DNA of 10,002 bases from positions 1 to 10,002 of the forward strand of contig SDWK01000918.1 of NCBI GenBank assembly GCA_004195335.1, in the 5' to 3' direction. This DNA comes from Shewanella sp. (GTDB lineage Bacteria > Pseudomonadota > Gammaproteobacteria > Enterobacterales > Shewanellaceae). The notes under the pieces are model-generated. The model was not told the origin of the DNA. It searched no databases and was given only the letters and a program-made list of their open reading frames with translations. The translations under genes and the position numbers were made by a program. How positions within the stretch are numbered: the first letter of the stretch is position 1; every line of letters starts with the position of its first letter. Positions 1 to 6,192 of this stretch are shown here, piece after piece.

Positions 1-151
1 ACCACCCACAGTAATTGCAAGTGCTTATGGTATGAACTTTACCAATATGCCAGAGCTCGATTGGCGTTATGGTTACCCTATGGCAATTCTGATGATGTTG
101 GCGAGTGCAGCCGGAACCTATCTATTTTTCAAACGTAAAGGCTGGTTATAA
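1..151 (+). CDS. corA: Magnesium/cobalt transport protein CorA, C-terminal fragment (5' part outside window)
   Basis: Only the last 49 codons are present, read from base 2 to the TAA at 149-151. They carry the CorA signature Tyr-Gly-Met-Asn (YGMNF) just after the end of the first pore helix, then the short periplasmic loop with the MPEL motif, a second hydrophobic helix (about [18 protein letters not shown]) and the basic cytoplasmic end FKRKGWL. CorA is a pentameric inner-membrane Mg2+ (also Co2+/Ni2+) channel, and the GMN motif forms its selectivity filter; this is family knowledge. The tail strongly resembles that of enterobacterial CorA. The stop overlaps the stop of the convergent gene at 146-460: the six bases TTATAA serve both. 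Nothing can be said about the missing N-terminal domain. Confidence 0.93.
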   Translation, partial: PPTVIASAYGMNFTNMPELDWRYGYPMAILMMLASAAGTYLFFKRKGWL

Positions 152-460
152 TTTCTTAGCTGGCAAATTGATTATTTCAGCATTATTTTGCCGAAACTCT
201 ATTGGATTATTAATTATTGTATTTAATGCAAGAAATTTTTCATTCATGATACTCATTGCCAGATAACATCGGTGATAAGGATTTGAGCAGCGGGATAATT
301 GCTGCTCAAGGTGATATTGCAACGATATTAATTGTTTCTTATTGGCTTCAGGGCAATGGGAAATAGCTTCTTTACAGAGCGTTTTTTGAAGTTCTTTCAG
401 TTCGTCGGGTTCGTTTTCTGCGAGCCATTTGAGACTATCGAAGTTTGGAAGTTGCGTCAT
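146..460 (-). CDS. DUF3135 domain-containing protein (unknown function)
   Basis: A 104-residue soluble protein with no signal peptide or membrane helix. It begins [18 protein letters not shown], a pattern typical of the gammaproteobacterial DUF3135 family, whose function is not known. The middle (roughly residues 22-80) is predicted helical and holds four cysteines ([13 protein letters not shown] and [12 protein letters not shown]) that might bind metal or be fortuitous. The ATG at 458-460 is supported by GGAG (reverse strand of 466-469) five bases upstream. Its stop lies inside the end of corA, so the two genes converge with a 6-bp overlap and no room for a terminator between them. The family assignment is from recognition of the N-terminal motif. 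Confidence 0.8.
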   Translation of the reverse strand: MTQLPNFDSLKWLAENEPDELKELQKTLCKEAISHCPEANKKQLISLQYHLEQQLSRCSNPYHRCYLAMSIMNEKFLALNTIINNPIEFRQNNAEIINLPAKKL

Positions 461-581
461 ATCATCTCCGCATTGAAGATACTGATACTTTCAACCTAGC
501 GAATAGTTTGGTATTCGGCAAGACAACTTCAGAATAATAGGGATTTTAATACAATTTTTAGTTCTAAGGACTAAAGTTGCG

Positions 582-617
582 ATTGGCCGATTAGCTTATT
601 TATTCAATCGGCCTAAT
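582..617 (-). terminator. Weak stem-loop directly after the HD-GYP stop codon
   Basis: Bases 585-592 (GGCCGATT) pair perfectly with 606-613 (AATCGGCC), with a further three pairs (582-584 with 615-617) past a one-base bulge and a 13-base loop. The hairpin starts two bases beyond the stop of the minus-strand HD-GYP gene, where a terminator would lie. No T-run follows on either strand, so Rho-independent termination is doubtful; it may only protect the 3' end of the transcript. Confidence 0.3.
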
Positions 618-618
618 G

Positions 619-1883
619 CTAATTCTTACTATCGGAGCCTAAGAAATAACTGACCCTTTCTCTTGGATTCAGATACTTAAAGATCTTCTCTGGTAGGGCA
701 GCTGGGGGGAGACATCGAACGATACTGAGTCCTTCGGCTTCTAAATCTACGATAGGTGCCTGATCCTTTGGAACCAAAGCATCGTAAGCAAGAATTCTCG
801 GAAAGAGGATCTTATCTAAGTTTACCGACATCACCATAGCAAACTGACCAGAAGATAATTCAACTATGCTGCCGGGGGGGTAGATCCCGAGCATTTTTAT
901 CATTTTCCCGGTCACTTCCTGATTCAACTGCGTTTTAAAGTTCTTAAAGATATAACCCAGAGCGGCATAAGGCGTGCGAGCTTTATTCTGAAAGTTAGGG
1001 TGACATAAAGAATCATAAAGGTTAACGACAGTCACCAACTGGCATAACTTGTCTAAGCTTTCAGCCTTAAGCCCCTTAGGGTAGCCCGAACCATCCAGAT
1101 ATTCATGGTGGTTGGTTACTATGGGTAAAGCCTCGGCAGGAAAGTTATCGGCAAGTTTAAGCAGATCTGCACCCATGAGTGGATGCTGTTTCAAAAAGTT
1201 TGCTTCAGGTGCCGTTAGCGGTGTTTTCTTTCTCATTAACTGAGGGGGCACTTTCAATTTTCCAGTGTCGTGGAAAAGCGCGCCAATTCCTACCAATTCC
1301 ATCTCTTCTTTAGTCCAGCCCAATTCTTTTGCCATTAACATCGAGAGGACTGCCACATTGAGTGAATGATAGTAGATAGTTTCATCATTTTTAGCTTCGC
1401 CCATAAGGTGAAGTACTAAATTATCAGAATTTAGTAATTGATCGCTGAGATCATTGATTAACTCTTTGGCATCGTCGATGGCATTGAGAGGACGATTTCG
1501 TAGCTTAGAGACCAAATTACGCATCTTGGCGATCGAACGGTCGAACTCCTTTTCGGTTTTTTGTAGATCCCGGCGCATTTTTTTCAAGCTCTCAATGCGT
1601 TCGCCTTTATATTTGTTCATGTTTTTTGTTAGACGATCGATTTCTTCATGATTTATTTCGGCGGGTTGTTCTTTGATTTCAGATTCATCCAATAGTGGGA
1701 TATCGCTGCGTTGCAGATCGACAAAAACATGGGTGATACCTAATTTTTTTATGAGTTCGATTTGTGCCTGTTGCTTGATTCTAAAGCTACTAAATAAAAA
1801 GGGGTGATCTTTCCATGAAACGGCAGTCGGACAAAATTGCCCACTTGTAATTGTTCGACGGTGACTTTATGGTTTTTGTTCAT
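619..1883 (-). CDS. DUF3391 / HD-GYP domain protein (probable cyclic-di-GMP phosphodiesterase family), frameshifted near the N-terminus
   Basis: Repairing one missing base gives a 421-residue protein that starts at the ATG at 1881-1883. Residues 1-65 are a DUF3391 domain (VGNFVRLP then SWKDHPFLFSSFRIK), about 80-130 are charged helix, and about 160-330 are the HD-GYP domain: E168, H173, the HD pair in ALFHDTGK (205-206, with K209), NHHE (258-261) and DGSGYP (264-269). HD-GYP enzymes hydrolyse cyclic di-GMP with a two- or three-iron centre in the cytosol. One usual metal ligand differs: the site normally reading aDxYDA is VNLYDSL, with Asn at about 288. As sequenced, the upstream frame stops at 1749-1751 after 44 codons, while the downstream frame has only a TTG (1690-1692) as a possible start, which falls after the DUF3391 core. 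Sequencing error or real inactivation are both possible. No strong ribosome-binding site is visible at 1883. Confidence 0.85.
1818..1823 (-). other. Apparent one-base deletion (frameshift point) in the HD-GYP gene
   Basis: On the coding strand the sequence reads CTG CCG TTTCATGG. One added base after CCG gives CTG CCG GTT TCA TGG, that is LPVSW, the expected DUF3391 motif. Before this point the frame from the 1883 ATG encodes sensible DUF3391 sequence (VEQLQVGNFVRLP); after it only the neighbouring frame does (SWKDHPFLFSSFRIKQQ). The change therefore lies at or within a few bases of 1820/1821. Confidence 0.8.
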
Positions 1884-2038
1884 ATTATTCTTATAGGTTT
1901 TATGGGACGTCTTAATACTTCTACGGACAATTATTTCAGAATTTCATTACTTGTTGTAGTGGTATTTTAACTTAACCCAACGGCTTTACAATTACTTAAC
2001 CTATATGTAAGCATAGTTAAATTATTTAGTAAGCAAAG

Positions 2039-2746
2039 ATGGTTAAAATGGACTTCATTGAAGTATACCCTAATGCTCTACCGGATGAACTGTGTAAGAA
2101 GTTAATTCAGACATTTGAGCATCATAAAGGGGTAACCGAGGGTAAGACGGGGCATGGCGTCGATACTGAAAAGAAAAACAGTCGAGATCTTATGCTCGAT
2201 AATTTTGATGATCTGCAGCCTTTAAAAAACGAGCTGCTGGCTCACACGCTTGCTTGTTCTAGCCATTACTTTAAGAAGTACTCCATGGCTCTTATGGGGG
2301 GAGTATCGGTACAGGTTGCCGATGAAAATGGGCAAGCGGTGACACTGACGCCCGAGAATTTTACTCATTACGGTGAACAAAGAACTCAAGCGCTAGTAAA
2401 ATATCTTTACCGTAGTGGCATGATAAACATTCAGAAGTATGAGAAAAATGTTGGGGGCTATCCACATTGGCATTCTGAGCAGTTCCCTCAAGCGGGTCAC
2501 AACGAAGCACTGCATCGAGTTGTATTATATATGTTTTATCTCAATGACGTGGAAGAGGGAGGTGAAACAGAGTTCTTTTATCAAAATCGTAAACTGACCC
2601 CAAAACGTGGCACCATGGTGATTGCCCCCGCTGGTTTCACTCACTCCCATCGTGGAAATATGCCTACAAGTGGGGATAAATATATTGCCACATCTTGGAT
2701 CATGTTTAATCGTGCGGAACAATTATATGCATCAGTAAAGAGTTAA
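2039..2746 (+). CDS. 2-oxoglutarate/Fe(II)-dependent oxygenase, prolyl-4-hydroxylase-like
   Basis: A 235-residue cytosolic protein with a double-stranded beta-helix oxygenase domain at about residues 125-225. The segment GGYPHWHSEQ (139-148) followed by the strand HRVVLYMFYLND (159-170), then EEGGETEF, supplies the first part of the iron site. APAGFTHSHRG (196-206) supplies the distal histidine (H204 or H202), and K214 in GDKYIATSW fits the 2-oxoglutarate-binding position. The carboxylate seems to be Glu147 (His145-Ser-Glu), where most P4H-like enzymes have His-x-Asp. Such enzymes couple decarboxylation of 2-oxoglutarate to hydroxylation of a protein or small molecule; the substrate cannot be told here. 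A second in-frame ATG at 2048 (MDFIEVYP) is an equally good start, and neither has a strong Shine-Dalgarno. The gene is alone, divergent from the HD-GYP gene (155-bp spacer) and followed by a strong stem-loop. Confidence 0.88.
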   Translation: MVKMDFIEVYPNALPDELCKKLIQTFEHHKGVTEGKTGHGVDTEKKNSRDLMLDNFDDLQPLKNELLAHTLACSSHYFKKYSMALMGGVSVQVADENGQAVTLTPENFTHYGEQRTQALVKYLYRSGMINIQKYEKNVGGYPHWHSEQFPQAGHNEALHRVVLYMFYLNDVEEGGETEFFYQNRKLTPKRGTMVIAPAGFTHSHRGNMPTSGDKYIATSWIMFNRAEQLYASVKS

Positions 2747-2770
2747 ACCTGCGTGGGTATAGATACTGAT

Positions 2771-2804
2771 AGTGCTAAGCCCCTAAGAAAGGGGGCTTAG
2801 CACT
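2771..2804. terminator. Bidirectional terminator-like stem-loop between the oxygenase gene and phoQ
   Basis: Bases 2771-2783 (AGTGCTAAGCCCC) pair perfectly with 2792-2804 (GGGGCTTAGCACT), a 13-bp stem with an 8-base loop. It sits between two convergent genes, 24 bases after the oxygenase stop and 28 bases after the phoQ stop on the other strand. The plus-strand side is followed by TTAAAGTTTAT, moderately T-rich; the minus side has no clear T-run. Stem strength and position support termination, at least for the oxygenase gene. Confidence 0.75.
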
Positions 2805-2832
2805 TAAAGTTTATCTGTTGATTGAGAAAGGA

Positions 2833-4188
2833 TTAAATAGGGATAGTGACCCTGAATTTTGCCCCTTCCAATTCAGATGTTTCAATGCTCAACTTGCCAT
2901 TATAACTGGTGACGATTTCGTTACATACCGCCAGTCCGATCCCTTGGCCGGCCTTTTGAGTATCGGCCCTGACCCCTCTTTCAATGATCTTCTTCCTGAT
3001 ACTCTCTTCAACACCTTGGCCGTCATCTTCGACTATGAGTTCAAACTCTCCGGCATCATTGTAACTGGCAGAAACCCTAACTTGGCTGATACAGAGTTTA
3101 AATGCATTTTCCATCAAGTTTCCACACAACTCCATGAGGTCACCTTTGTCCCCTGGAAATACATGCTCGATTGGAATATTTGCTGTAAATTCCACTTGTT
3201 TGTCACGGTAAACTTTGAACAACATTTGTGAAAGCTGATTAACCAGTGGAGCGACTTGGGTTTGCTCTTGTTTTAAACCTTTACGACCCAGCATGGCACG
3301 TTTGAGCTGATACATTACCAGCTGATCCATCTGACTCACTTGCTCCATGATTTTTTCACTGGTGGCCTGCCTGTCTAGTGTTGCGTCATCCGTAATGGCG
3401 TGCACCGCGGCTAATCGAGTCTTTAAACTATGGGCAAGGTCATTCATTGCATTTTGATATCGCTGTTGCTGAGCACTGGATTGAAGCAGTAGTTGGTTTA
3501 ATGCCTGGGTGACGCCTTCTAATTCTACTGGGTAGTCTTGTGATAACCCTGTTGATTTTCCGCTGTTAACGCTGTCGAGTTCATTTCTCATGCGTACCAG
3601 AGGACGCATTCCCCAGTATCCGGCACTAATTAGTAGTACTAGCGCTAGAGCCAACACCAAACCTAGCCTGAAATAGGTTCGACGACTGAATTTATCCATC
3701 TCCTTTTCGAGCTTTTCAGCATCTTTCATCACCAACAAATTGTATTGACTTCTGGCGATCTCAACCGATAACAGATAGACAAAATAGCCTTTGTTATCAG
3801 CAAGGTTCAGATAATAGGGTGGGGAGTCATTGCGGATCTCATCGAAACGCTCACAAGTATCAAATAGCCCTTTATCTACGGCAAGGGAAGAGGTCCATAC
3901 TTGCTTGAAGTTTTTATCGCAGCTGGCAATGATGTAACGTTCCGGGGTGTTATTTTCATCGAGCCACTCACTTGTTTCAGGGATGAGATCATGCTCTTTT
4001 AATTCTGCAGCGACTTTGGGGATTTCGGCAATTAGTTGAGCCGTCTCCTCATTATAGTTATTTTGCGCATGGAGGAGGTTAACCAACCAGGCCAAGGTAA
4101 AGCCTACTAAAGCTATGATGGACAGCGAGGTGAGAAACATCCGCGTAAGCAGACGTTTCTTGGGTTTAAAGTTCAAACCGAACTTCAT
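2833..4188 (-). CDS. phoQ: Sensor histidine kinase PhoQ (PhoP/PhoQ two-component system)
   Basis: A 451-residue inner-membrane kinase. TM1 is at about 18-38 and TM2 at about 172-194, enclosing a periplasmic sensor of about 130 residues. The H-box is NDLAHSLKTRLAAV with phospho-acceptor His253, the N-box is GNLMENAFK (356-364), the G1 box is EDDGQGV (387-393) and the G2 box is GQGIGLA (414-420). The catalytic half matches enterobacterial PhoQ closely (HSLKT, VEDDG, RADTQKAGQGIGLAV). In those bacteria PhoQ senses low Mg2+, acid pH and cationic peptides and controls PhoP. Differences: the usual Pro after HSLKT is Arg, the acidic EDDDDAE patch of E. coli PhoQ is absent, and the sensor holds two cysteines (90 and 112) that could form a disulfide, so the stimulus may differ. 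It lies downstream of phoP but is separated by 182 bp with a repeat element. No strong ribosome-binding site is visible. Confidence 0.92.
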   Translation of the reverse strand: MKFGLNFKPKKRLLTRMFLTSLSIIALVGFTLAWLVNLLHAQNNYNEETAQLIAEIPKVAAELKEHDLIPETSEWLDENNTPERYIIASCDKNFKQVWTSSLAVDKGLFDTCERFDEIRNDSPPYYLNLADNKGYFVYLLSVEIARSQYNLLVMKDAEKLEKEMDKFSRRTYFRLGLVLALALVLLISAGYWGMRPLVRMRNELDSVNSGKSTGLSQDYPVELEGVTQALNQLLLQSSAQQQRYQNAMNDLAHSLKTRLAAVHAITDDATLDRQATSEKIMEQVSQMDQLVMYQLKRAMLGRKGLKQEQTQVAPLVNQLSQMLFKVYRDKQVEFTANIPIEHVFPGDKGDLMELCGNLMENAFKLCISQVRVSASYNDAGEFELIVEDDGQGVEESIRKKIIERGVRADTQKAGQGIGLAVCNEIVTSYNGKLSIETSELEGAKFRVTIPI

Positions 4189-4224
4189 AAATAGGCGCTC
4201 TTTTTTAGATGGTTCTTAGTGTTA

Positions 4225-4354
4225 TATACCCAAGCTACTTCATGAAGACCACCACGGATGGTGGGAATGTGGTTTATGCAGGAGCAATTAACCACATTGA
4301 ACTCTGTCACTTCTCGATATGCTGAATCCTGCATTTCAAGGTCGTTTGGGTATA
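4225..4354. repeat. MITE-like palindromic intergenic repeat between phoP and phoQ
   Basis: A 130-bp element bounded by inverted ends TATACCCAA (4225-4233) and TTGGGTATA (4346-4354); the similarity extends imperfectly to about 16 bases at each end. Inside are a 10-bp palindrome CTTCATGAAG (4238-4247), a hairpin CCACCA/TGGTGG with a 4-base loop (4249-4264), a 9-bp inverted pair AATGTGGTT/AACCACATT (4266-4274 and 4290-4298) and an 8-bp pair ATGCAGGA/TCCTGCAT (4276-4283 and 4327-4334). It has no open reading frame. The end sequence resembles an interspersed intergenic repeat that I recall from Shewanella and Vibrio genomes, but only this copy is in the window. No clear target-site duplication is seen. 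It fills most of the 182-bp phoP-phoQ gap and would be transcribed within the operon. Confidence 0.75.
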
Positions 4355-4370
4355 AGTGAGAATGTCGGCA

Positions 4371-5045
4371 TTAGCTACAAGGTAAGTTAAATTTATAACC
4401 TTGGCCACGAATGGTGATGACCGGATTTTCAATTCCCCCTTTTGTGAGTTTTTTTCTCAGCCTGGAGACCATAACCTCGATCGTATTTGGGTCACCTTCT
4501 TTATCACCATAGATAACATCAAGTAGACGCTGTTTAGCGACGACCTCATGACAGTGGCGCATTAAGTATTCGAGAATTAAGTATTCAAACGCCGTGACTT
4601 CCATAGGCTCTTTATTCAATGAAACTTGTTTTGCGGCGAGATCCAGCTCCAGCGCACCGCTGGTTATTATGGGTTTAACAAAACCGGCACTGCGTCTGAC
4701 CAGAGCATCGAGCCTGGCGACCAGTTCCTCTTTTTGAAACGGTTTAACCAGATAGTCATCAGCACCGGCATTGAGTCCTTCGACCTTATCTTGCCAGTTA
4801 ACTCGAGCGGTTAATATCAATACCGGTGCCTTTAACCCTGCATCTCTTAAGTTTTGAATTAAGCTGATCCCATCTTGATCAGGAAGACCTAAATCAACGA
4901 TGGCAATGTCTATGGGATAGTTGGTTGCTTGATAGAATCCCTCTTTGGCCGTGAGGGCTACCTGTACTTGGTTACCTAGTTCTGACAGCTGAACTTTAAG
5001 GTGGTGGGATAATAGGGGGTCATCTTCAACAACCAAAATTCTCAT
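4371..5045 (-). CDS. phoP: Response regulator PhoP (OmpR/PhoB family)
   Basis: A 224-residue cytosolic regulator. The receiver domain (1-about 118) has the acidic pair Glu7/Asp8, phospho-acceptor Asp51 (AIVDLGLPD), Thr79 and Lys101 (VKPF). A winged-helix DNA-binding domain follows (about 127-222), with TAFEYLILEYL, the recognition helix NTIEVMVSRLRKKL and the terminal hairpin TIRGQGYKF. The N-terminus (MRILVVEDDPLLSHHLKVQ) and the stretch WQDKVEGLNAGADDYLVKPF match enterobacterial PhoP, which is phosphorylated by PhoQ and binds tandem 6-bp half sites as a dimer. The ATG at 5043-5045 follows TAAGGCG on the coding strand. phoQ follows in the same direction after a repeat-filled gap. Upstream, 276 bp separate it from the divergent transporter operon, so one regulator could act on both promoters; that is inference. 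Confidence 0.95.
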   Translation of the reverse strand: MRILVVEDDPLLSHHLKVQLSELGNQVQVALTAKEGFYQATNYPIDIAIVDLGLPDQDGISLIQNLRDAGLKAPVLILTARVNWQDKVEGLNAGADDYLVKPFQKEELVARLDALVRRSAGFVKPIITSGALELDLAAKQVSLNKEPMEVTAFEYLILEYLMRHCHEVVAKQRLLDVIYGDKEGDPNTIEVMVSRLRKKLTKGGIENPVITIRGQGYKFNLPCS

Positions 5046-5116
5046 AATTTAAACGCCTTAATAATTCTTGAGGCCAGTTTACTCAGAATAAGTACTCTGT
5101 GCCAACTGTGTTACAT

Positions 5117-5142
5117 CATTCCTGATACTTACTCTAGGAATG
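5117..5142. promoter_or_regulatory. Inverted repeat in the phoP leader region
   Basis: CATTCCT (5117-5123) and AGGAATG (5136-5142) form a perfect 7-bp inverted repeat around a 12-base spacer, about 72 bases upstream of the phoP start. It could be a dimeric operator or a 5'-leader hairpin of the phoP transcript. There is no independent support. Confidence 0.25.
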
Positions 5143-5171
5143 GTATGAATTTTTGTTCAATGCATTATTTT

Positions 5172-5203
5172 ACTTGAAGTTAACTTAACCTAAGCTGACT
5201 TAA
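5172..5203. promoter_or_regulatory. Candidate tandem-repeat operator in the phoP / transporter divergent spacer
   Basis: ACTTGA (5172-5177) and ACTTAA (5183-5188) are direct repeats of 6 bases with 5 between them, the 11-bp spacing used by OmpR-family regulators such as PhoP. A third ACTTAA lies at 5198-5203, off register. The sequence does not match the enterobacterial PhoP box (G/T)GTTTA, though the opposite strand contains GGTTAA. The rest of the 276-bp spacer (5046-5321) shows no small gene and no promoter I can assign with confidence. Confidence 0.25.
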
Positions 5204-5321
5204 ATATTGGGGATGCGCCACGCTGTTCAGCCTTCATCACACTTTAAACCATAAAAGGCTATGTTTGTAGGTGGTTTTTGGTTAAAATTCTGCAAAATTT
5301 TTTACCAATAGGAAACATTTC

Positions 5322-6176
5322 ATGAGGCTTTTACAAATGGTCTGTTTAGCGTTGCTCTGCACGCTCTCTACCAGTGCTCTGTCTGTCGTTTTTACCTTTA
5401 CAGCCATTCCTGATGAAAATGAAAGTCAACTTAGAACACGTTTCGAAAAAGTAGCCGTGTATTTAGAGAAAGAGCTCGGTGTTGAAGTAAAATATGTGCC
5501 AGTAAAATCCTATTCGGCAGCTGTCACCGCTTTTAGAAATAATCAGGTACAACTTGCCTGGTTTGGAGGCTTATCAGGGGTTCAGGCTCGTCGTTTAGTG
5601 CCTGGCTCGTCAGCGATAGCCCAAGGTTACGAAGATCAATTTTTTAAGAGTTATTTTATTGCTCATAAGTCTGCCGATCTGTTCCCATCAAATAGCTTTC
5701 CTAATTTGAATGGTTTGACCTTCACTTTCGGTTCGAAAGGCTCGACATCAGGGCGTTTAATGCCGCAGTTTTTTATCGAGAGAAATTTAGGTAAAAAATC
5801 TGAAGAGGTGTTTCCACGTATCGGATTTTCCGGCGATCACAGTCGAACCATTGCACAAGTACAGGCCGGAGCTTATCAGGTTGGTGCGGTGAATTATAAG
5901 GTGTGGGAGACAGCTGTGGAAAACGGAACGGTCGATCTTGAAAAAGTGAATGTTATTTGGCAGAGCCCTGCCTATCCCGATTACCAGTGGACGGTACGCG
6001 AAGGCGTCGATAAGACATACGGTGCAGGTTTTAAAGAAAAAATCGAAGCCGCACTTATCGGGATGAAAGATCCAGATTTATTAAAAAGTTTCCCTAGGCA
6101 TTCATTCGTTCCAGCTGAGAACGCAGATTATGAGCCTATTGAGAATGTAGCGAAAGCTATCGGTCTCATCGATTAG
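5322..6176 (+). CDS. Periplasmic binding protein of a phosphonate/selenate-type ABC importer (PhnD superfamily)
   Basis: A 284-residue exported protein. A Sec signal peptide spans residues 1-19 (cleavage likely after Thr-Ser-Ala). The mature part has PhnD-superfamily hallmarks: AIPDENESQLRTRFEKVAVYL near the start, the hinge-region strand QVQLAWFGGLSGVQARR (75-91), the oxyanion-binding loop FGSKGSTSGRLMP (136-148), and GAVNYKVW (188-195). It would capture an oxyanion (phosphonate, phosphite, phosphate or selenate) in the periplasm and deliver it to the permease. The wording of the motifs is closest to the clade named 'putative selenate ABC transporter substrate-binding protein'; that label is a prediction, and no selenium gene is in the window. 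The start ATG follows AGGAAA (5310-5315) at 6 bases. It is the first gene of a three-gene operon and is divergent from phoP. Confidence 0.88.
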   Translation: MRLLQMVCLALLCTLSTSALSVVFTFTAIPDENESQLRTRFEKVAVYLEKELGVEVKYVPVKSYSAAVTAFRNNQVQLAWFGGLSGVQARRLVPGSSAIAQGYEDQFFKSYFIAHKSADLFPSNSFPNLNGLTFTFGSKGSTSGRLMPQFFIERNLGKKSEEVFPRIGFSGDHSRTIAQVQAGAYQVGAVNYKVWETAVENGTVDLEKVNVIWQSPAYPDYQWTVREGVDKTYGAGFKEKIEAALIGMKDPDLLKSFPRHSFVPAENADYEPIENVAKAIGLID

Positions 6177-6192
6177 TCATACTCGGTACATT

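Noticed and set aside
619..1692. Treating the TTG at 1690-1692 as the true start of the HD-GYP gene
   Set aside because: The same frame continues upstream with clear DUF3391 sequence to about 1818, and the remaining N-terminus is found in the neighbouring frame from an ATG at 1883; a frameshift explains this better than a rare internal start.
2818..3231. Open frame of 137 codons on the plus strand
   Set aside because: It lies wholly opposite the conserved kinase domain of phoQ, has no recognisable domain or ribosome-binding site, and its codons simply mirror the PhoQ sequence.
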